Assembly: GCA_963663145.1 (NCBI GenBank)
Contig: OY760134.1
Coordinates: 434,001-498,000 of the forward strand
Reading direction: 5' to 3'
Source: Azotimanducus sp963663145
Lineage (GTDB): Bacteria; Pseudomonadota; Gammaproteobacteria; Pseudomonadales; Azotimanducaceae
DNA length: 64,000 nucleotides
The position numbers and the translations under genes are program-made. Position 1 is the stretch's first letter. Every line of letters starts with the position of its first letter. Positions 8,645-18,199 of this stretch are shown one piece after another. The notes below the pieces were generated by a model. The model was given only the letters and a program-made list of their open reading frames with translations. It ran no database searches and was not told the origin of the DNA.

Positions 8645-9781
8645 ATGGCCAAGCACAAGCCGATAGTCTGCATACTTCAGCAAACCTGCCGAATGCTTGT
8701 TGTTTTGCTGGCGGGTGGCCTGTTGGGCGCGTGCGGTAGCGAAGAGGAGGGCGTGAGCGCGGGAGCGGCTTCGGCAAGCCTTCCGCAGGTGCGCACTCGG
8801 GTTGCGACGGCGATTGCGGAACCTGTCAGGCTGAGTTTGGATCAGGACTATACGGGTGTGGTGACACCCTTCCGCAAAGCGCAGGTCGCGGCGGAGGTGG
8901 GCGGACGAGTGGTCGAGCGCCTCGTCGAGCCGGGAGATCAAGTGCGTTCAGGGGACGTGCTGATCCAACTCGACCCGAGTCGCGCGCAAATTGCGCGCGA
9001 CCGGGCCAAGTCCGATCTCGCGGCGCGCGAGGTTGAATTGACCGATGCCGCTCGAAATCTCGACCGGGGTGAACGCTTGCAAGCAACCGGCGCCATCAGC
9101 GAATTGGAACTTGACGCCCTGACTTTGTCGGTGGAGCGGGCTCGCGCGGGGTTGGGAATCGCCGAAGCCGCGCTGCGCGAGGCTTTGAAGAACCTTGAAG
9201 ATGCCAGTATTGAAGCGCCCTTTCACGGGCGTATCGAGGCCGTGCTGGTGCAGGTTGGCGATTACCTTGCGCCCGGCCAAAAGATCGGCATGCTGAACGA
9301 CTTTTCCAAGGCGAGGGTGCATATTGGGGTGACTGCGGGGGAAGCAGCGAGTCTTGTGCCGGGTCAGTCTGTGCGCCTCGGCATGGAAGCGGTTCACACG
9401 GGCGTGGCGGCGGGCGTTATTCGAAGCGTCGGGCGTTCGGCCACCGAACAGGGTGTGTTTCCGGTAGAGGTGTGGATGGAAGGCGAGGACGCGGCCAAGC
9501 TTCGCGAAGGCATGGTCATTTCGGTGGCACTCGACTTGGCGCGTCGGCAACCACAAGTCGTGGTACCAACAAGCGCGGTATTTCGTCGTGACGGAATGAC
9601 CCAGGTGTTTGTCGTTGACGGGCAAGGCAGGGCACGATTGATCCCGGTCTCCACCGGCCTGTCAAGCAGCGGGCGCGTGGAAGTGGTCTCCGGGCTTGAA
9701 GCCGGCGACGAGGTGATCACCGATGGGCAATTTGCCCTGGGCGACGGCGCGCTCGTGGAAGTCACGCGGGCTCGTTTGTAG
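8645..9781 (+). CDS. RND efflux periplasmic adaptor (membrane fusion) lipoprotein
   Basis: 378 residues, an AcrA/MexA-type adaptor that joins an RND pump to an outer-membrane channel. A lipoprotein signal is visible: hydrophobic MLVVLLAGGLLGAC with lipobox LGAC, followed by SEEEG. Then come the barrel-sandwich half (AEVGGRVVERLVEPGDQVRSG), a coiled-coil hairpin (about residues 110-170), the second half (IEAPFHGRIEAVLVQVGDYLAPG) and beta-barrel/MP domains ending in EVITDGQFALGDG. The ATG at 8645 is chosen because it places the signal peptide at the N-terminus; the frame is open to 8564. It is 66 nt upstream of the permease. No outer-membrane channel gene is present. Confidence 0.9.
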   Translation: MAKHKPIVCILQQTCRMLVVLLAGGLLGACGSEEEGVSAGAASASLPQVRTRVATAIAEPVRLSLDQDYTGVVTPFRKAQVAAEVGGRVVERLVEPGDQVRSGDVLIQLDPSRAQIARDRAKSDLAAREVELTDAARNLDRGERLQATGAISELELDALTLSVERARAGLGIAEAALREALKNLEDASIEAPFHGRIEAVLVQVGDYLAPGQKIGMLNDFSKARVHIGVTAGEAASLVPGQSVRLGMEAVHTGVAAGVIRSVGRSATEQGVFPVEVWMEGEDAAKLREGMVISVALDLARRQPQVVVPTSAVFRRDGMTQVFVVDGQGRARLIPVSTGLSSSGRVEVVSGLEAGDEVITDGQFALGDGALVEVTRARL

Positions 9782-9847
9782 GTGATGGCACCACCGCCCC
9801 TCGGCTGTTCGCCGTCCGTTTGTTAGCAGTCTGATCGAGACCCTGTC

Positions 9848-12800
9848 ATGGAACGTGTCATTGCCTTCTTCGCACAGCGTTCTTTGCTCGTCAACTTGAT
9901 CGCCGTGGCGACCGTTCTCGTGGGCTACTGGTTCGCGAAAGATGTCCCGCGCGAGTACATTCCCGCCGTGCGCTCCCATGTGGTGTTCGTTAGCGCCCAG
10001 CTTCCGGGCGCTTCCGCACGCGATGTGGAAACCAAGATCACCATTCCGATTGAAGAAGCCATTGAAGAAGTGGATGGCATTGACAGCTACACCAGCGCCA
10101 TCGCCAACGGCACCTCCTTTACGCGAGTTGAGTTTTTCATAGATGCAAGCGTAGGTGAGCTCGATGATGCCGAGCAGAGACTTAGGAACGCGATCGACGG
10201 CATCACGGACTTTCCTCCGGAAATGGAGCATGAGCCGACGCTCGAACGCTTCAATCCGGGCAAATGGCCGGTCGTGCAGGTGGCCCTCTCCGGCCCGGCC
10301 GATGCGTTGACGGTCGCGACCCGCCTGGTTGAGCGGGCCGTGAAGTCCGTGGATGAGATTGCCCAGGCCAAGGTGGTGGGCCTCAACGACCCCGAGGTGC
10401 GCGTGCTGGTCGATCCACAGAAAGCCAGCGAGCAGGGCGTGACGGTGCTCGACGTAGTGGATGCGGTTGCGCGGCGCAACGTTTCGAGCACCGGAGGCAT
10501 CTTACGCACCGACAGCGATCGCAACCGGGTCGTGCTGTGGAGCCGATTCCACGACCCGAAGGAGGTGGGCGAGACCATTGTGCGGTCCGTCCCGGGTGAA
10601 GGCGTGATTCGCGTCTCGCAAATCGCGAGGATAGAATCCGGCCGGGAGGATACCGGTCTCATCGCGCATACTGATGGTGAGCCGGGCACCATCATTTACG
10701 CCATCAAACGCGACCAGGCCGACGCCATCGATGCCGTCGCGCGTGTGAAGGACGTGCTTGAGACGCTGAATCTTCCAGCGGACGTGTCCCTAAAGCTCGT
10801 CGACGACCGCGCCTTCTTCACGAAGAACCGATTGAGTCTGATGCTCGTCAATGGAGCCTATGGCGCGCTGCTGGTGGCTGGGGTGTTGTTTCTCTTCATG
10901 CGCGCAACGGCCATGCTTTGGGTGTGTGTCGGCATTCCGCTGGTCTTTTTCGGTGCGTTGGCGTTGGTTCCCGCCTTTGGCATGACCTTCAATCTCTTTT
11001 CCTTGACCGGCTTTTTCATCGTCATTGGCATGGTGGTGGATGATGCGGTGGTCGTTGCCGAGCACATTGATGTCAAACGTGCGCAGGGTTTGCAACCACT
11101 GAACGCATCCGTGCAGGGCGCTACGGAAATGATGCGCCCGGTGACCGCGGCCGCTCTCACGACGGTGCTTGCCTTTACGCCCTTACTCTCCATCGGTGGG
11201 ATGATGGGCAAGCTCTCGTGGCAATTGCCGGCGGTGGTGGTGACCGTCCTGGTGTTTTCGCTCATCGAGTCCTTTGTGCTTCTGCCGGCGCACATGCGCT
11301 ACGGTCGTCGAAACGCTTCTGATACGGGCCACGAAGCTCAAGGAAAGCGTAACTTCATGCTGAGGCTAGAGGGCATCTACAGGGATTCGCTTCACTTCGT
11401 CTTGCGCTTTCGTGGCATAGCGATTGCTGCCTATGTGCTGTTGCTTGCTGGCGTGCTGGTCTTCATCAGGCCGCTTCTGGAAGTGGAACTGATTCCGCAG
11501 CGAGATGCCACAGTGATGTACGCCAAGGTGTCCACGCCTGTGGGAACACCCATCGAACAAACCGAGGCCATTGTGTATGAACTGGAAGATCAGATTTCCG
11601 CGATTACGCGCGTTGATTTGGATGCGGTGACGGCCCGCATTGGTTATCAATCAACCGATGACAGCACCAAGACGCGTGGAGATGCCGAACATGAAGCGCT
11701 GCTCACAATGGTGTTCAAGACGCTTGATCGGCAGCACAGCAACGCTGAATGGATTCAAATTCTGCAGCGGGAGATCAACGCGCCGCCCGGAACCCGGGTC
11801 ATTTTTCAATCGGAGTATTTGGGACCGCCGACCGATCAACCCTTGACCGTGCATTTCTATTCCAATGAAGATGAGGTGAGGCGAGCGCAAGCCATGCGCC
11901 TCTTCGAGCACTTGGCAAGCATCGCCGGCGTCACCGAGCTGGAGATAGACGAGCGCCCAGGTACGCCACAAATTGATCTCAATATCGATTATGAGAAGCT
12001 GGCGCTCGCAGGCTTGGATGCGCGCGACGTGGCCAACACCCTGCAGGCGGCCTTTCACGGCATTGAAGCCACCGAGCACCGGGACTTGGATGACACCACC
12101 GAGATACGCGTCATGTTTGATGAGGCGGCGCGCCACGACTTGGGCGCGCTGCTTGAAGCACCCGTGCGGGCGAGAGACGGTCGTCTCGTACCCCTGCGCG
12201 ATTTGGTCAACCCGGTAGAGCAGCTCGCGGTGGACCGCATCTATCATCGCGAGGGGATTCGCGCCACCACCATTCGTGGCAGCTTCACGCCCGAGAGTGG
12301 CCTCTCTGCGGTTGGGTTTGCGGACTACTTGGAAACAGAAGTGTTGCCTCAATTCAAGGAAGTGGCCGGACTCGCTATTGAGATCGGTGGCGAAGCCGAG
12401 CAGACTCGGGAGACCACGGCGGAACTCGGTCAAGCCGCCGTGCTCGCGGTGGTGTCCATTGGTCTTGTGATTTGGCTGCTGTTGGGTTCGGCGCTCCAGG
12501 CGCTGTGTGTCCTGATTGTGATTCCTTTCTCGGCGGGAGCAGTGATACTTGCCTTTTGGCTGCATGGAATTAACCTTTCCATGACCGGAATCATGGGCAC
12601 CATTGGCCTCGCCGGTGTGGTGGTGAACGGATCGATTGTGATGATGGACTCGGTGAATCGACGCCTGTCGGAAGCTCCGGCGGACGCTGAGCGGAGAAAT
12701 GTCGCGGTGGAGGCCATGGTGGGACGCTTGCGCCCAATTCTTGTCACCACCCTCACCACCTTCGGTGGGGTCATGCCGACGGCTTACGGCATCGGCGGTT

Positions 12801-12949
12801 ACGATGCTCTGGTGAGCCCTCTGTCCATAGCCATCGGGTGGGGGTTGGTGTTCACTGCCATGGTGACGCTCTATCTTGTGCCGGCGCTCTATTCCTTGGT
12901 GGACGATTTCAAGACGAGATTACGAAGAGACGATAGGGTCAGACCATGA
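9848..12949 (+). CDS. RND family efflux permease
   Basis: 1033 residues, full length for a proton-driven RND transporter with 12 membrane helices and two large periplasmic loops. The first helix follows MERVIAFFAQRSLLVN; the loop start has PAVRSHVVFVSAQLPGAS and VETKITIPIEEAIEEVDG, as in AcrB/VexF-type pumps. The proton-relay aspartate pair is visible in helix 4 as IGMVVDDAVVVAEH (around residue 398). The second half repeats the fold, with GTIGLAGVVVNGSIVMMD. It pairs with the adaptor just upstream. Its stop overlaps the SDR start by 4 nt (12946-12949). The exported substrate is unknown. Confidence 0.93.
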   Translation: MERVIAFFAQRSLLVNLIAVATVLVGYWFAKDVPREYIPAVRSHVVFVSAQLPGASARDVETKITIPIEEAIEEVDGIDSYTSAIANGTSFTRVEFFIDASVGELDDAEQRLRNAIDGITDFPPEMEHEPTLERFNPGKWPVVQVALSGPADALTVATRLVERAVKSVDEIAQAKVVGLNDPEVRVLVDPQKASEQGVTVLDVVDAVARRNVSSTGGILRTDSDRNRVVLWSRFHDPKEVGETIVRSVPGEGVIRVSQIARIESGREDTGLIAHTDGEPGTIIYAIKRDQADAIDAVARVKDVLETLNLPADVSLKLVDDRAFFTKNRLSLMLVNGAYGALLVAGVLFLFMRATAMLWVCVGIPLVFFGALALVPAFGMTFNLFSLTGFFIVIGMVVDDAVVVAEHIDVKRAQGLQPLNASVQGATEMMRPVTAAALTTVLAFTPLLSIGGMMGKLSWQLPAVVVTVLVFSLIESFVLLPAHMRYGRRNASDTGHEAQGKRNFMLRLEGIYRDSLHFVLRFRGIAIAAYVLLLAGVLVFIRPLLEVELIPQRDATVMYAKVSTPVGTPIEQTEAIVYELEDQISAITRVDLDAVTARIGYQSTDDSTKTRGDAEHEALLTMVFKTLDRQHSNAEWIQILQREINAPPGTRVIFQSEYLGPPTDQPLTVHFYSNEDEVRRAQAMRLFEHLASIAGVTELEIDERPGTPQIDLNIDYEKLALAGLDARDVANTLQAAFHGIEATEHRDLDDTTEIRVMFDEAARHDLGALLEAPVRARDGRLVPLRDLVNPVEQLAVDRIYHREGIRATTIRGSFTPESGLSAVGFADYLETEVLPQFKEVAGLAIEIGGEAEQTRETTAELGQAAVLAVVSIGLVIWLLLGSALQALCVLIVIPFSAGAVILAFWLHGINLSMTGIMGTIGLAGVVVNGSIVMMDSVNRRLSEAPADAERRNVAVEAMVGRLRPILVTTLTTFGGVMPTAYGIGGYDALVSPLSIAIGWGLVFTAMVTLYLVPALYSLVDDFKTRLRRDDRVRP

Positions 12950-13713
12950 GCGTCAAACTCAAGGACAAGGTCGCCGTGATCACGGGCGGTGCCGGGGGGA
13001 TCGGCACAGAAGCGGGACGACTGTTCGCGGCCGAGGGCGCCACTGTGCTCTTGGTGGATGTGGACGAGGCGGCGCTTGCACAGGCCTGCGATGACATCGG
13101 TAGCAATCAAGTGAGCGCTTTCTCGGCTGATGTGACCCGCGCTGAGGATAATGAAGCGATGGTGCGGACCGCCACTGAACGCTACGGCGGGGTGGACATT
13201 TTTCTCGCCAATGCTGGTATCGAAGGCGATGTGCGGAGTATTGTCGACTACCAAGAGAACCGCTTCGATGCGGTGATGGCGGTGAACGTGAAGGGTCCGT
13301 TTCTTGGCCTCAAGGCGGTGATTCCGGCGATGGAGAAACGCAGTGGGGGCAGCATCATTATCACCTCGAGTGTTGCCGGCCTGCGCGGCGCGGCCAATTT
13401 CTCCGCCTACACGACAAGCAAGCACGCGGTGATCGGCCTGATGCGCTCCGCCGCCTTGGAGTGCGCCGCAAAGAAGATCAGGGTCAACACGGTGAATCCG
13501 TCTCCGGTCGAAACCCGCATGATGCGTAGCATTGAAGAAGGCGTCGCGCCGGGCGCGGCGGAGCAGGCCAAGCAGCTCATGCTGGCAAGAATCCCCGTAG
13601 GCCGATACGCTGACTCCATCGATGTCGCGCGACTCATGCTATTCCTCGCCAGCGACGACAGCGAATTCATCACCGGCACCGTCCACAGCATCGACGGCGG
13701 CTCAACCGCTTGA
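12946..13713 (+). CDS. SDR family NAD(P)-dependent oxidoreductase
   Basis: 255 residues, a classical short-chain dehydrogenase. The nucleotide motif TGGAGGIG, the NAG motif (LANAGIEGD), the catalytic Ser in IITSSVAGL and the Tyr-Lys pair in AYTTSKHA are all present; FITGTVHSIDGGS ends the fold. The acidic VDVDE after strand 2 suggests NAD rather than NADP. The start codon overlaps the stop of the RND permease by four bases, so it is translationally coupled to the pump, which is unusual and suggests that the enzyme acts on a pump-related compound. Substrate not known. Confidence 0.88.
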   Translation: MSVKLKDKVAVITGGAGGIGTEAGRLFAAEGATVLLVDVDEAALAQACDDIGSNQVSAFSADVTRAEDNEAMVRTATERYGGVDIFLANAGIEGDVRSIVDYQENRFDAVMAVNVKGPFLGLKAVIPAMEKRSGGSIIITSSVAGLRGAANFSAYTTSKHAVIGLMRSAALECAAKKIRVNTVNPSPVETRMMRSIEEGVAPGAAEQAKQLMLARIPVGRYADSIDVARLMLFLASDDSEFITGTVHSIDGGSTA

Positions 13714-13786
13714 AACAGACGCCCAGCTTCGCCTCAGAATATTCGTACGAGTGGGATGACTGGCGCTTCGTCGAAAATTGGGCTGT

Positions 13787-15001
13787 TCATCCTATGGCAC
13801 CCTGCTCACGAAGTGCGGCGACTTCTGAGGCGGAGACGCCGAATTCACCGAGTACGTGATCTGTCTGTTCTCCAAGCCTAGGACAAGGCGCGCCGAGCGG
13901 AAGCAAGCGAGCTCCAAATCGAGCTGGACTTCTGACCTGTCGCAAGCTCCCCATCACTGGGTGGTGCGCAGTTTCCAAGCTCGAATTGGCACGGAGTTGT
14001 GCCTGCTCTAGGGTTTCTTCTCGCGTGAGGCACTTGGCAGCCGGCACATCTGCCGCATGCAAGCGCTCAACCAAGTCATCCGCGGAGATGGCATCCAAAG
14101 CTTGTTGCATGATTTCGCGGTAGAGATCCATGTTCTGCATCACGGCTTCAGCGGTGGAGAATCGTTCGTCGGATTCGAGATGCTCAACGCCGAGCGCCTT
14201 GTAGAAGCTGCTGAGTTGTGCCGGTGTCACGGGCGCGGCCACAAATTCGCCGTCCTTCGCCTGAGCGATTGAGATGCTGTCCGAAAGCGGCGGCTGTGGC
14301 ACGACATCCTCATCAAGCAAGGTGTGGTTCATGAATCCGTCCGGGTACATGAAGAACAGCCCGGCATCGAGCATCGACAGGTCGATGTGTTGACCGATAC
14401 CCGTGTGCGTGCGTTGCAGCAGCGCTGCGGTAGCGGCTTGGGCGGCGCTATGTGCGGTGATCTTGTCGCAAATGAGATTTCTGACTAGCGCACTGCCTTC
14501 GCTCCCTTGGATGGCCGTATAGCCAGCGAGTGCCTGCACAATCGGGTCGTAGGCCGGTGCGTCCTTGAGCGGTCCCTCGATGCCGAAACCAGTGATGGCC
14601 AGATATACCAGACCGGCATTGACCTCACGCATTGGTTCGCTGCCGAGTCCGAGTTTATCCATGACACCTGGGCGGTAGTTGGTCATGAGCACATCGGCCT
14701 TACTCACCAGTGATTGCGCGATGGCGACCCCTTGCGGATGCTTCAAATTGAGCGCCACGGATTCTTTGCCGCGGTTGCAGTTGGCGAAAAGCCCTGAAAT
14801 GCCGCCCTTAGACGCCCCCAAGATGCGCATGATGTCTCCCACGCCCGGGGGTTCCACCTTGATGACCCGCGCCCCCTGCTCGGCAAGCATCATGCTCGCC
14901 AGAGAGGCGGTCACCATGCTTGAGAACTCGATGATGGTAAAACCCTGTAGGGGTAACTGTAGGTCTGTCTGACTCACTTGCTCTGCTCCTTGGCTTGCCA
15001 C
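13787..15001 (-). CDS. CaiB/BaiF family (class III) CoA-transferase
   Basis: 404 residues. Class III CoA-transferases move CoA between carboxylic acids through an aspartyl-CoA thioester. Visible: IEFSSMVTASLASMMLAEQG, GARVIKVEPPGVGD, FANCNRGKESVALNLKHPQG, and the likely catalytic Asp in APAYDPIVQALAG. The start is a GTG at 15001, inside the end of nadE (28-nt overlap, 14974-15001), so it is probably co-translated with nadE, although the two have no known joint role. It converges with the SDR at 13713. It could activate the acids handled by the acyl-CoA dehydrogenases in this window. Confidence 0.87.
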   Translation of the reverse strand: MASQGAEQVSQTDLQLPLQGFTIIEFSSMVTASLASMMLAEQGARVIKVEPPGVGDIMRILGASKGGISGLFANCNRGKESVALNLKHPQGVAIAQSLVSKADVLMTNYRPGVMDKLGLGSEPMREVNAGLVYLAITGFGIEGPLKDAPAYDPIVQALAGYTAIQGSEGSALVRNLICDKITAHSAAQAATAALLQRTHTGIGQHIDLSMLDAGLFFMYPDGFMNHTLLDEDVVPQPPLSDSISIAQAKDGEFVAAPVTPAQLSSFYKALGVEHLESDERFSTAEAVMQNMDLYREIMQQALDAISADDLVERLHAADVPAAKCLTREETLEQAQLRANSSLETAHHPVMGSLRQVRSPARFGARLLPLGAPCPRLGEQTDHVLGEFGVSASEVAALREQGAIG

Positions 15002-16890
15002 CGCACCTCATCCGGCATTCGCCAGTCACCACGCGGCGATAGGCTCACGGTACCAACTTTCGGGCCTGGCGGTAGGGTGGTGCGCTTGTATTGCTGCGAG
15101 AAGAAACGCTGGCGGAAGACCTCCAGCCATTTCGCGACCTCTTCGGCCGAATACGCACCGGAGAAGGCGCGCTCGGCGAGCGTCTCGATCTTCTCCGACG
15201 AAAATCCACCGCGCATGAAATGATAGAGAAAGAAATCATGAAGCTCGTAGGGCCCGATGATCTCTTCCGTCAGTTGACCCACGCCGTCTTCCTCGTTGGG
15301 CGCGGTGAGTTCCGGGCTGATAGGCGTCTGCATGACGCGAATCAGCGCGTTCTTGAGCGATTTGTCGGCTTGCGCATCGGCGTAATAGTTGATCAGGTGC
15401 CTGACAAGCGTCTTTGGCACCGAGGCGTTCACCGAATAGCTGGCCATGTGATCGGCGTTGAAGGTGCACCAGCCGAGCGCAAGCTCGGAAAGGTCACCCG
15501 TGCCCACCACCAGTCCATCGACCTTGCCCGCATAGTCAAAGAGAATCTGCGTGCGTTCGCGCGCTTGCGCGTTCTCAAAAACGAGATCCTGACCCGCATC
15601 ATGGTCGAGTACCCGCAGATGCTCGGACACGGCGGCATGTATCGGGATTTCAAGAACCGCGATTTCAATCGCTTCGGCGATGCTCTTGACCGACTCCTTG
15701 GTGTGCGCACTGGTGCCGGGACCGGGCATGCTGATGAGCACCAGGTCTTCTTTGGGACGTTCCAAGATCGACAGGCATCGCAGACAGACCAGAAGCGCAA
15801 GTGTGGAGTCGAGGCCGCCCGAGACCCCAAGTACGAGTCGCATCGATCCGGCGGCCAGCACCCGACGCGCCAATCCGGTCGCCTGAATCATAAGAATCTC
15901 TTCGGCCCGTTCGCACAGATCGGCACCTGTCGGCACGAAGGGCGTTCGCGAATATTCGCGCGTGGTGTCCGCGAGTGACCTAATAGAAACACCCGTATCG
16001 ACTTCCAGGTAGCCAAGAGGTCGCGAAGCACCCGCAAAGGTTGTGTTCGCGGCGCGATGGTGCCTGAGCGCCTGCCAGTCGAGATCGGCAAGAAGATGGC
16101 TTCCGGCAAGGCGGAATCGCTCTGATTGCGCGAGCAACACGCCGTTCTCGGCGGCAATCAGATGTCCGCCGAACACGACATCCTTGCTGGACTCGCTCGG
16201 TCCGCTCGACGCGTAAACCATGCCGCAAATGCGACCCGCGCTGGCCATGCGCACCAAATCGAGTCGATAAGGCCGCTTGCTTACGAGTTCTGGGCTCGCG
16301 GACAGGTTCACAATGATCTCCGCGCCGGCGAGCGCGTGGCGATTCCCAGGCGGATCCGCGATCCAGAGATCTTCACAGACCTCGATTGCAAAGGCGCTTT
16401 CTCCAAGCGAGAAGATCTGCTCCGGACAGACATGAAACTCGCCCAATTGCGAGTGGGTCACTTTGGTGTTGATGCCTTCCCCGGAAGCGAACCAGCGCTG
16501 CTCGTAGAATTCCGCCGAGTTGGGGATGGCCTGTTTGGGAACCGCCCCCAGCAGCTTTCCCTTGGCCAGTACGAGGGCGCAATTGAGCAGGCGACCATCG
16601 CCGAGCATCCAGGGCGCACCGAGGACAAGCACGCTGGGAAGCTTCGCGAGGCGTTCGGCGAGTGTAATGAGCGCCGACTCCACAGCTTCCTGCAAGGACC
16701 TTTGCATGAAGAGGTCTTCACATGAATATCCAGTGAGCGAAAGCTCAGGAAACACCACCAGAGACGCGCCCTCCGACGAGAGCGCTTCGGCAAGCTCCGC
16801 ATGCGTTTTGGCGTTGGCGGACACATTCGCGATTTCGATTCGCGGAGAGGCGGCTGCCACGCGCAGGTATCCGAGTCGAGAGAAGTCCAT
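14974..16890 (-). CDS. nadE: glutamine-dependent NAD+ synthetase
   Basis: 638 residues, with an N-terminal nitrilase-type glutaminase domain and a C-terminal ATP-dependent synthetase. The glutaminase Glu-Lys-Cys triad fits FPELSLTGYSCED, the Lys of the PKQAIPNSAEFYEQRWF region, and IEVCEDLW. The synthetase P-loop is VLGVSGGLDSTLALL, followed by VGTGDLSELALGW and ADHMASYSVNASVPKTL. It amidates NaAD to NAD+ using ammonia from glutamine. I start at MDFSRLGYLRVAAASP (16890); an upstream ATG at 16962 adds 24 residues unlike the family. It is divergent from the acyl-CoA dehydrogenase at 17050 and upstream of the overlapping CoA-transferase. Confidence 0.92.
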   Translation of the reverse strand: MDFSRLGYLRVAAASPRIEIANVSANAKTHAELAEALSSEGASLVVFPELSLTGYSCEDLFMQRSLQEAVESALITLAERLAKLPSVLVLGAPWMLGDGRLLNCALVLAKGKLLGAVPKQAIPNSAEFYEQRWFASGEGINTKVTHSQLGEFHVCPEQIFSLGESAFAIEVCEDLWIADPPGNRHALAGAEIIVNLSASPELVSKRPYRLDLVRMASAGRICGMVYASSGPSESSKDVVFGGHLIAAENGVLLAQSERFRLAGSHLLADLDWQALRHHRAANTTFAGASRPLGYLEVDTGVSIRSLADTTREYSRTPFVPTGADLCERAEEILMIQATGLARRVLAAGSMRLVLGVSGGLDSTLALLVCLRCLSILERPKEDLVLISMPGPGTSAHTKESVKSIAEAIEIAVLEIPIHAAVSEHLRVLDHDAGQDLVFENAQARERTQILFDYAGKVDGLVVGTGDLSELALGWCTFNADHMASYSVNASVPKTLVRHLINYYADAQADKSLKNALIRVMQTPISPELTAPNEEDGVGQLTEEIIGPYELHDFFLYHFMRGGFSSEKIETLAERAFSGAYSAEEVAKWLEVFRQRFFSQQYKRTTLPPGPKVGTVSLSPRGDWRMPDEVRWQAKEQSK

Positions 16891-17049
16891 CAAAGTGAGT
16901 GTACCCCGTAAATCGTGCCGCTGACTTTGCGCTCCGCGAGGAGGCTCTATTATTCGAGACAAGGAACTACCAAAACGAGAGTGTCAGGCAGAACGCGAAT
17001 TGATGCACAATGCCTTATTTCACTCAAAAGACTCATAGGGATTCTCGGT

Positions 17050-18171
17050 ATGAACTTCGAGTTCGACGAAGAACACAACCTTCTCAGAGAGCAGGCTGTT
17101 CGCTTGCTCGGTGACAAGTCCGATATGTCGGTCGTCCGCGCGGTGCTTGAGGGCGAAGAAAGCTATTCGACTGATCTTTGGGAGGCGATTGCAGAGCAGG
17201 GTTGGACGGCCGTGGCGATTCCCGAGGAGTTCGGCGGCCTCGGCATGGACCGTCTGTCGCTTTGCGTGATCGCGGAAGAGCTTGGGCGCGCCGTGGCACC
17301 CATTCCCTATTCGTCCTCCGTATATCTCGCCACCGAGGCGCTCATGCTGGCGGGAACCCAAGCGCAAAAGGAGGCTTGGCTCCCGAAGCTCGCTACGGGC
17401 GATGCTATAGGCACCTTCGCCTTGGCGGAACAGCATGGGCGCCAAACGCCAAGAGACTTGGAGACCAGAGCGAGCAATGGTGCGTTGACCGGCACCAAGC
17501 TGCCGGTTGCAGACGGAGACGTGGCTGACTTCGTGGTCGTGGTTGCGGCTAGCGACAAGGGTGATGGTGCGCGCCTCTGGTTGGTTGATCTGTCCGCATC
17601 CGGCATTGAGGCGACTCCTGTGACCACCTTGGACCCATCGAGATCTCATGTCCAGCTACGCCTTGATTCGGCGACGGCGGAGCCCCTCGGGGCTGACGGC
17701 GAAGGTTGGGGATTGACGCAAAAGCTCTTTGACCAAGCGGCGGTGTTGTTCGCGTGGGAGCAGGTGGGCGGCGCCGAACGGGCGCTCATCATGGCACGCG
17801 ATTACGCCATGCAACGTTATGCCTTTGGAAGACCCATCGCAAGCTTTCAGGCAATCAAGCACAAACTTGCGCATGCCTATGCGAAGAACGCCTTGGCACG
17901 ATCGAATTGTTACTACGGCGCTTGGGCGCTCGATACGGGTGCTTCCGAGCTTCCAGTGGCCGCCGCCGCCGCGCGAGTCAGTGCCACGCAAGCCTTCTAC
18001 TATGCTTCTAAGGAGAACATACAAACCCATGGCGGCATGGGCTTTACTTGGGAGTTCGACTGTCAGTTCCTCTACCGCCGGGCCAAGCTGATTTCTGTGA
18101 ACATAGGCAGCGAATCGGCGTGGCAAGAGAAGCTGATCACCGGCGTCGAGCAAAGCAATCTGGCCGCCTGA
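17050..18171 (+). CDS. acyl-CoA dehydrogenase, FadE pair subunit with GGMGFTWE motif
   Basis: 373 residues, acyl-CoA dehydrogenase fold. The N-terminal helical domain has GWTAVAIPEEFGGLG and ELGRAVAPIPYSSS; the C-terminal part has QRYAFGRPIASFQAIKHKLA and THGGMGFTWEFDCQFLYRRA. It lacks the usual C-terminal 'YxGTxEIQ' block, which its neighbour at 18200 has. This division of features is typical of two-subunit ACADs acting on steroid side chains in actinobacteria and proteobacteria. The frame is open to 16915, but the ATG at 17050 (MNFEFDEEHNLL) is the family start. The partner follows 28 nt later. Confidence 0.87.
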   Translation: MNFEFDEEHNLLREQAVRLLGDKSDMSVVRAVLEGEESYSTDLWEAIAEQGWTAVAIPEEFGGLGMDRLSLCVIAEELGRAVAPIPYSSSVYLATEALMLAGTQAQKEAWLPKLATGDAIGTFALAEQHGRQTPRDLETRASNGALTGTKLPVADGDVADFVVVVAASDKGDGARLWLVDLSASGIEATPVTTLDPSRSHVQLRLDSATAEPLGADGEGWGLTQKLFDQAAVLFAWEQVGGAERALIMARDYAMQRYAFGRPIASFQAIKHKLAHAYAKNALARSNCYYGAWALDTGASELPVAAAAARVSATQAFYYASKENIQTHGGMGFTWEFDCQFLYRRAKLISVNIGSESAWQEKLITGVEQSNLAA

Positions 18172-18199
18172 CCAACAAGAACCCAACGAGAGAGAAATC

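Noticed and set aside
11651..12565. 304-codon minus frame inside the RND permease
   Set aside because: Shadow frame; the + strand RND protein is complete and has its proton-relay and repeat features.
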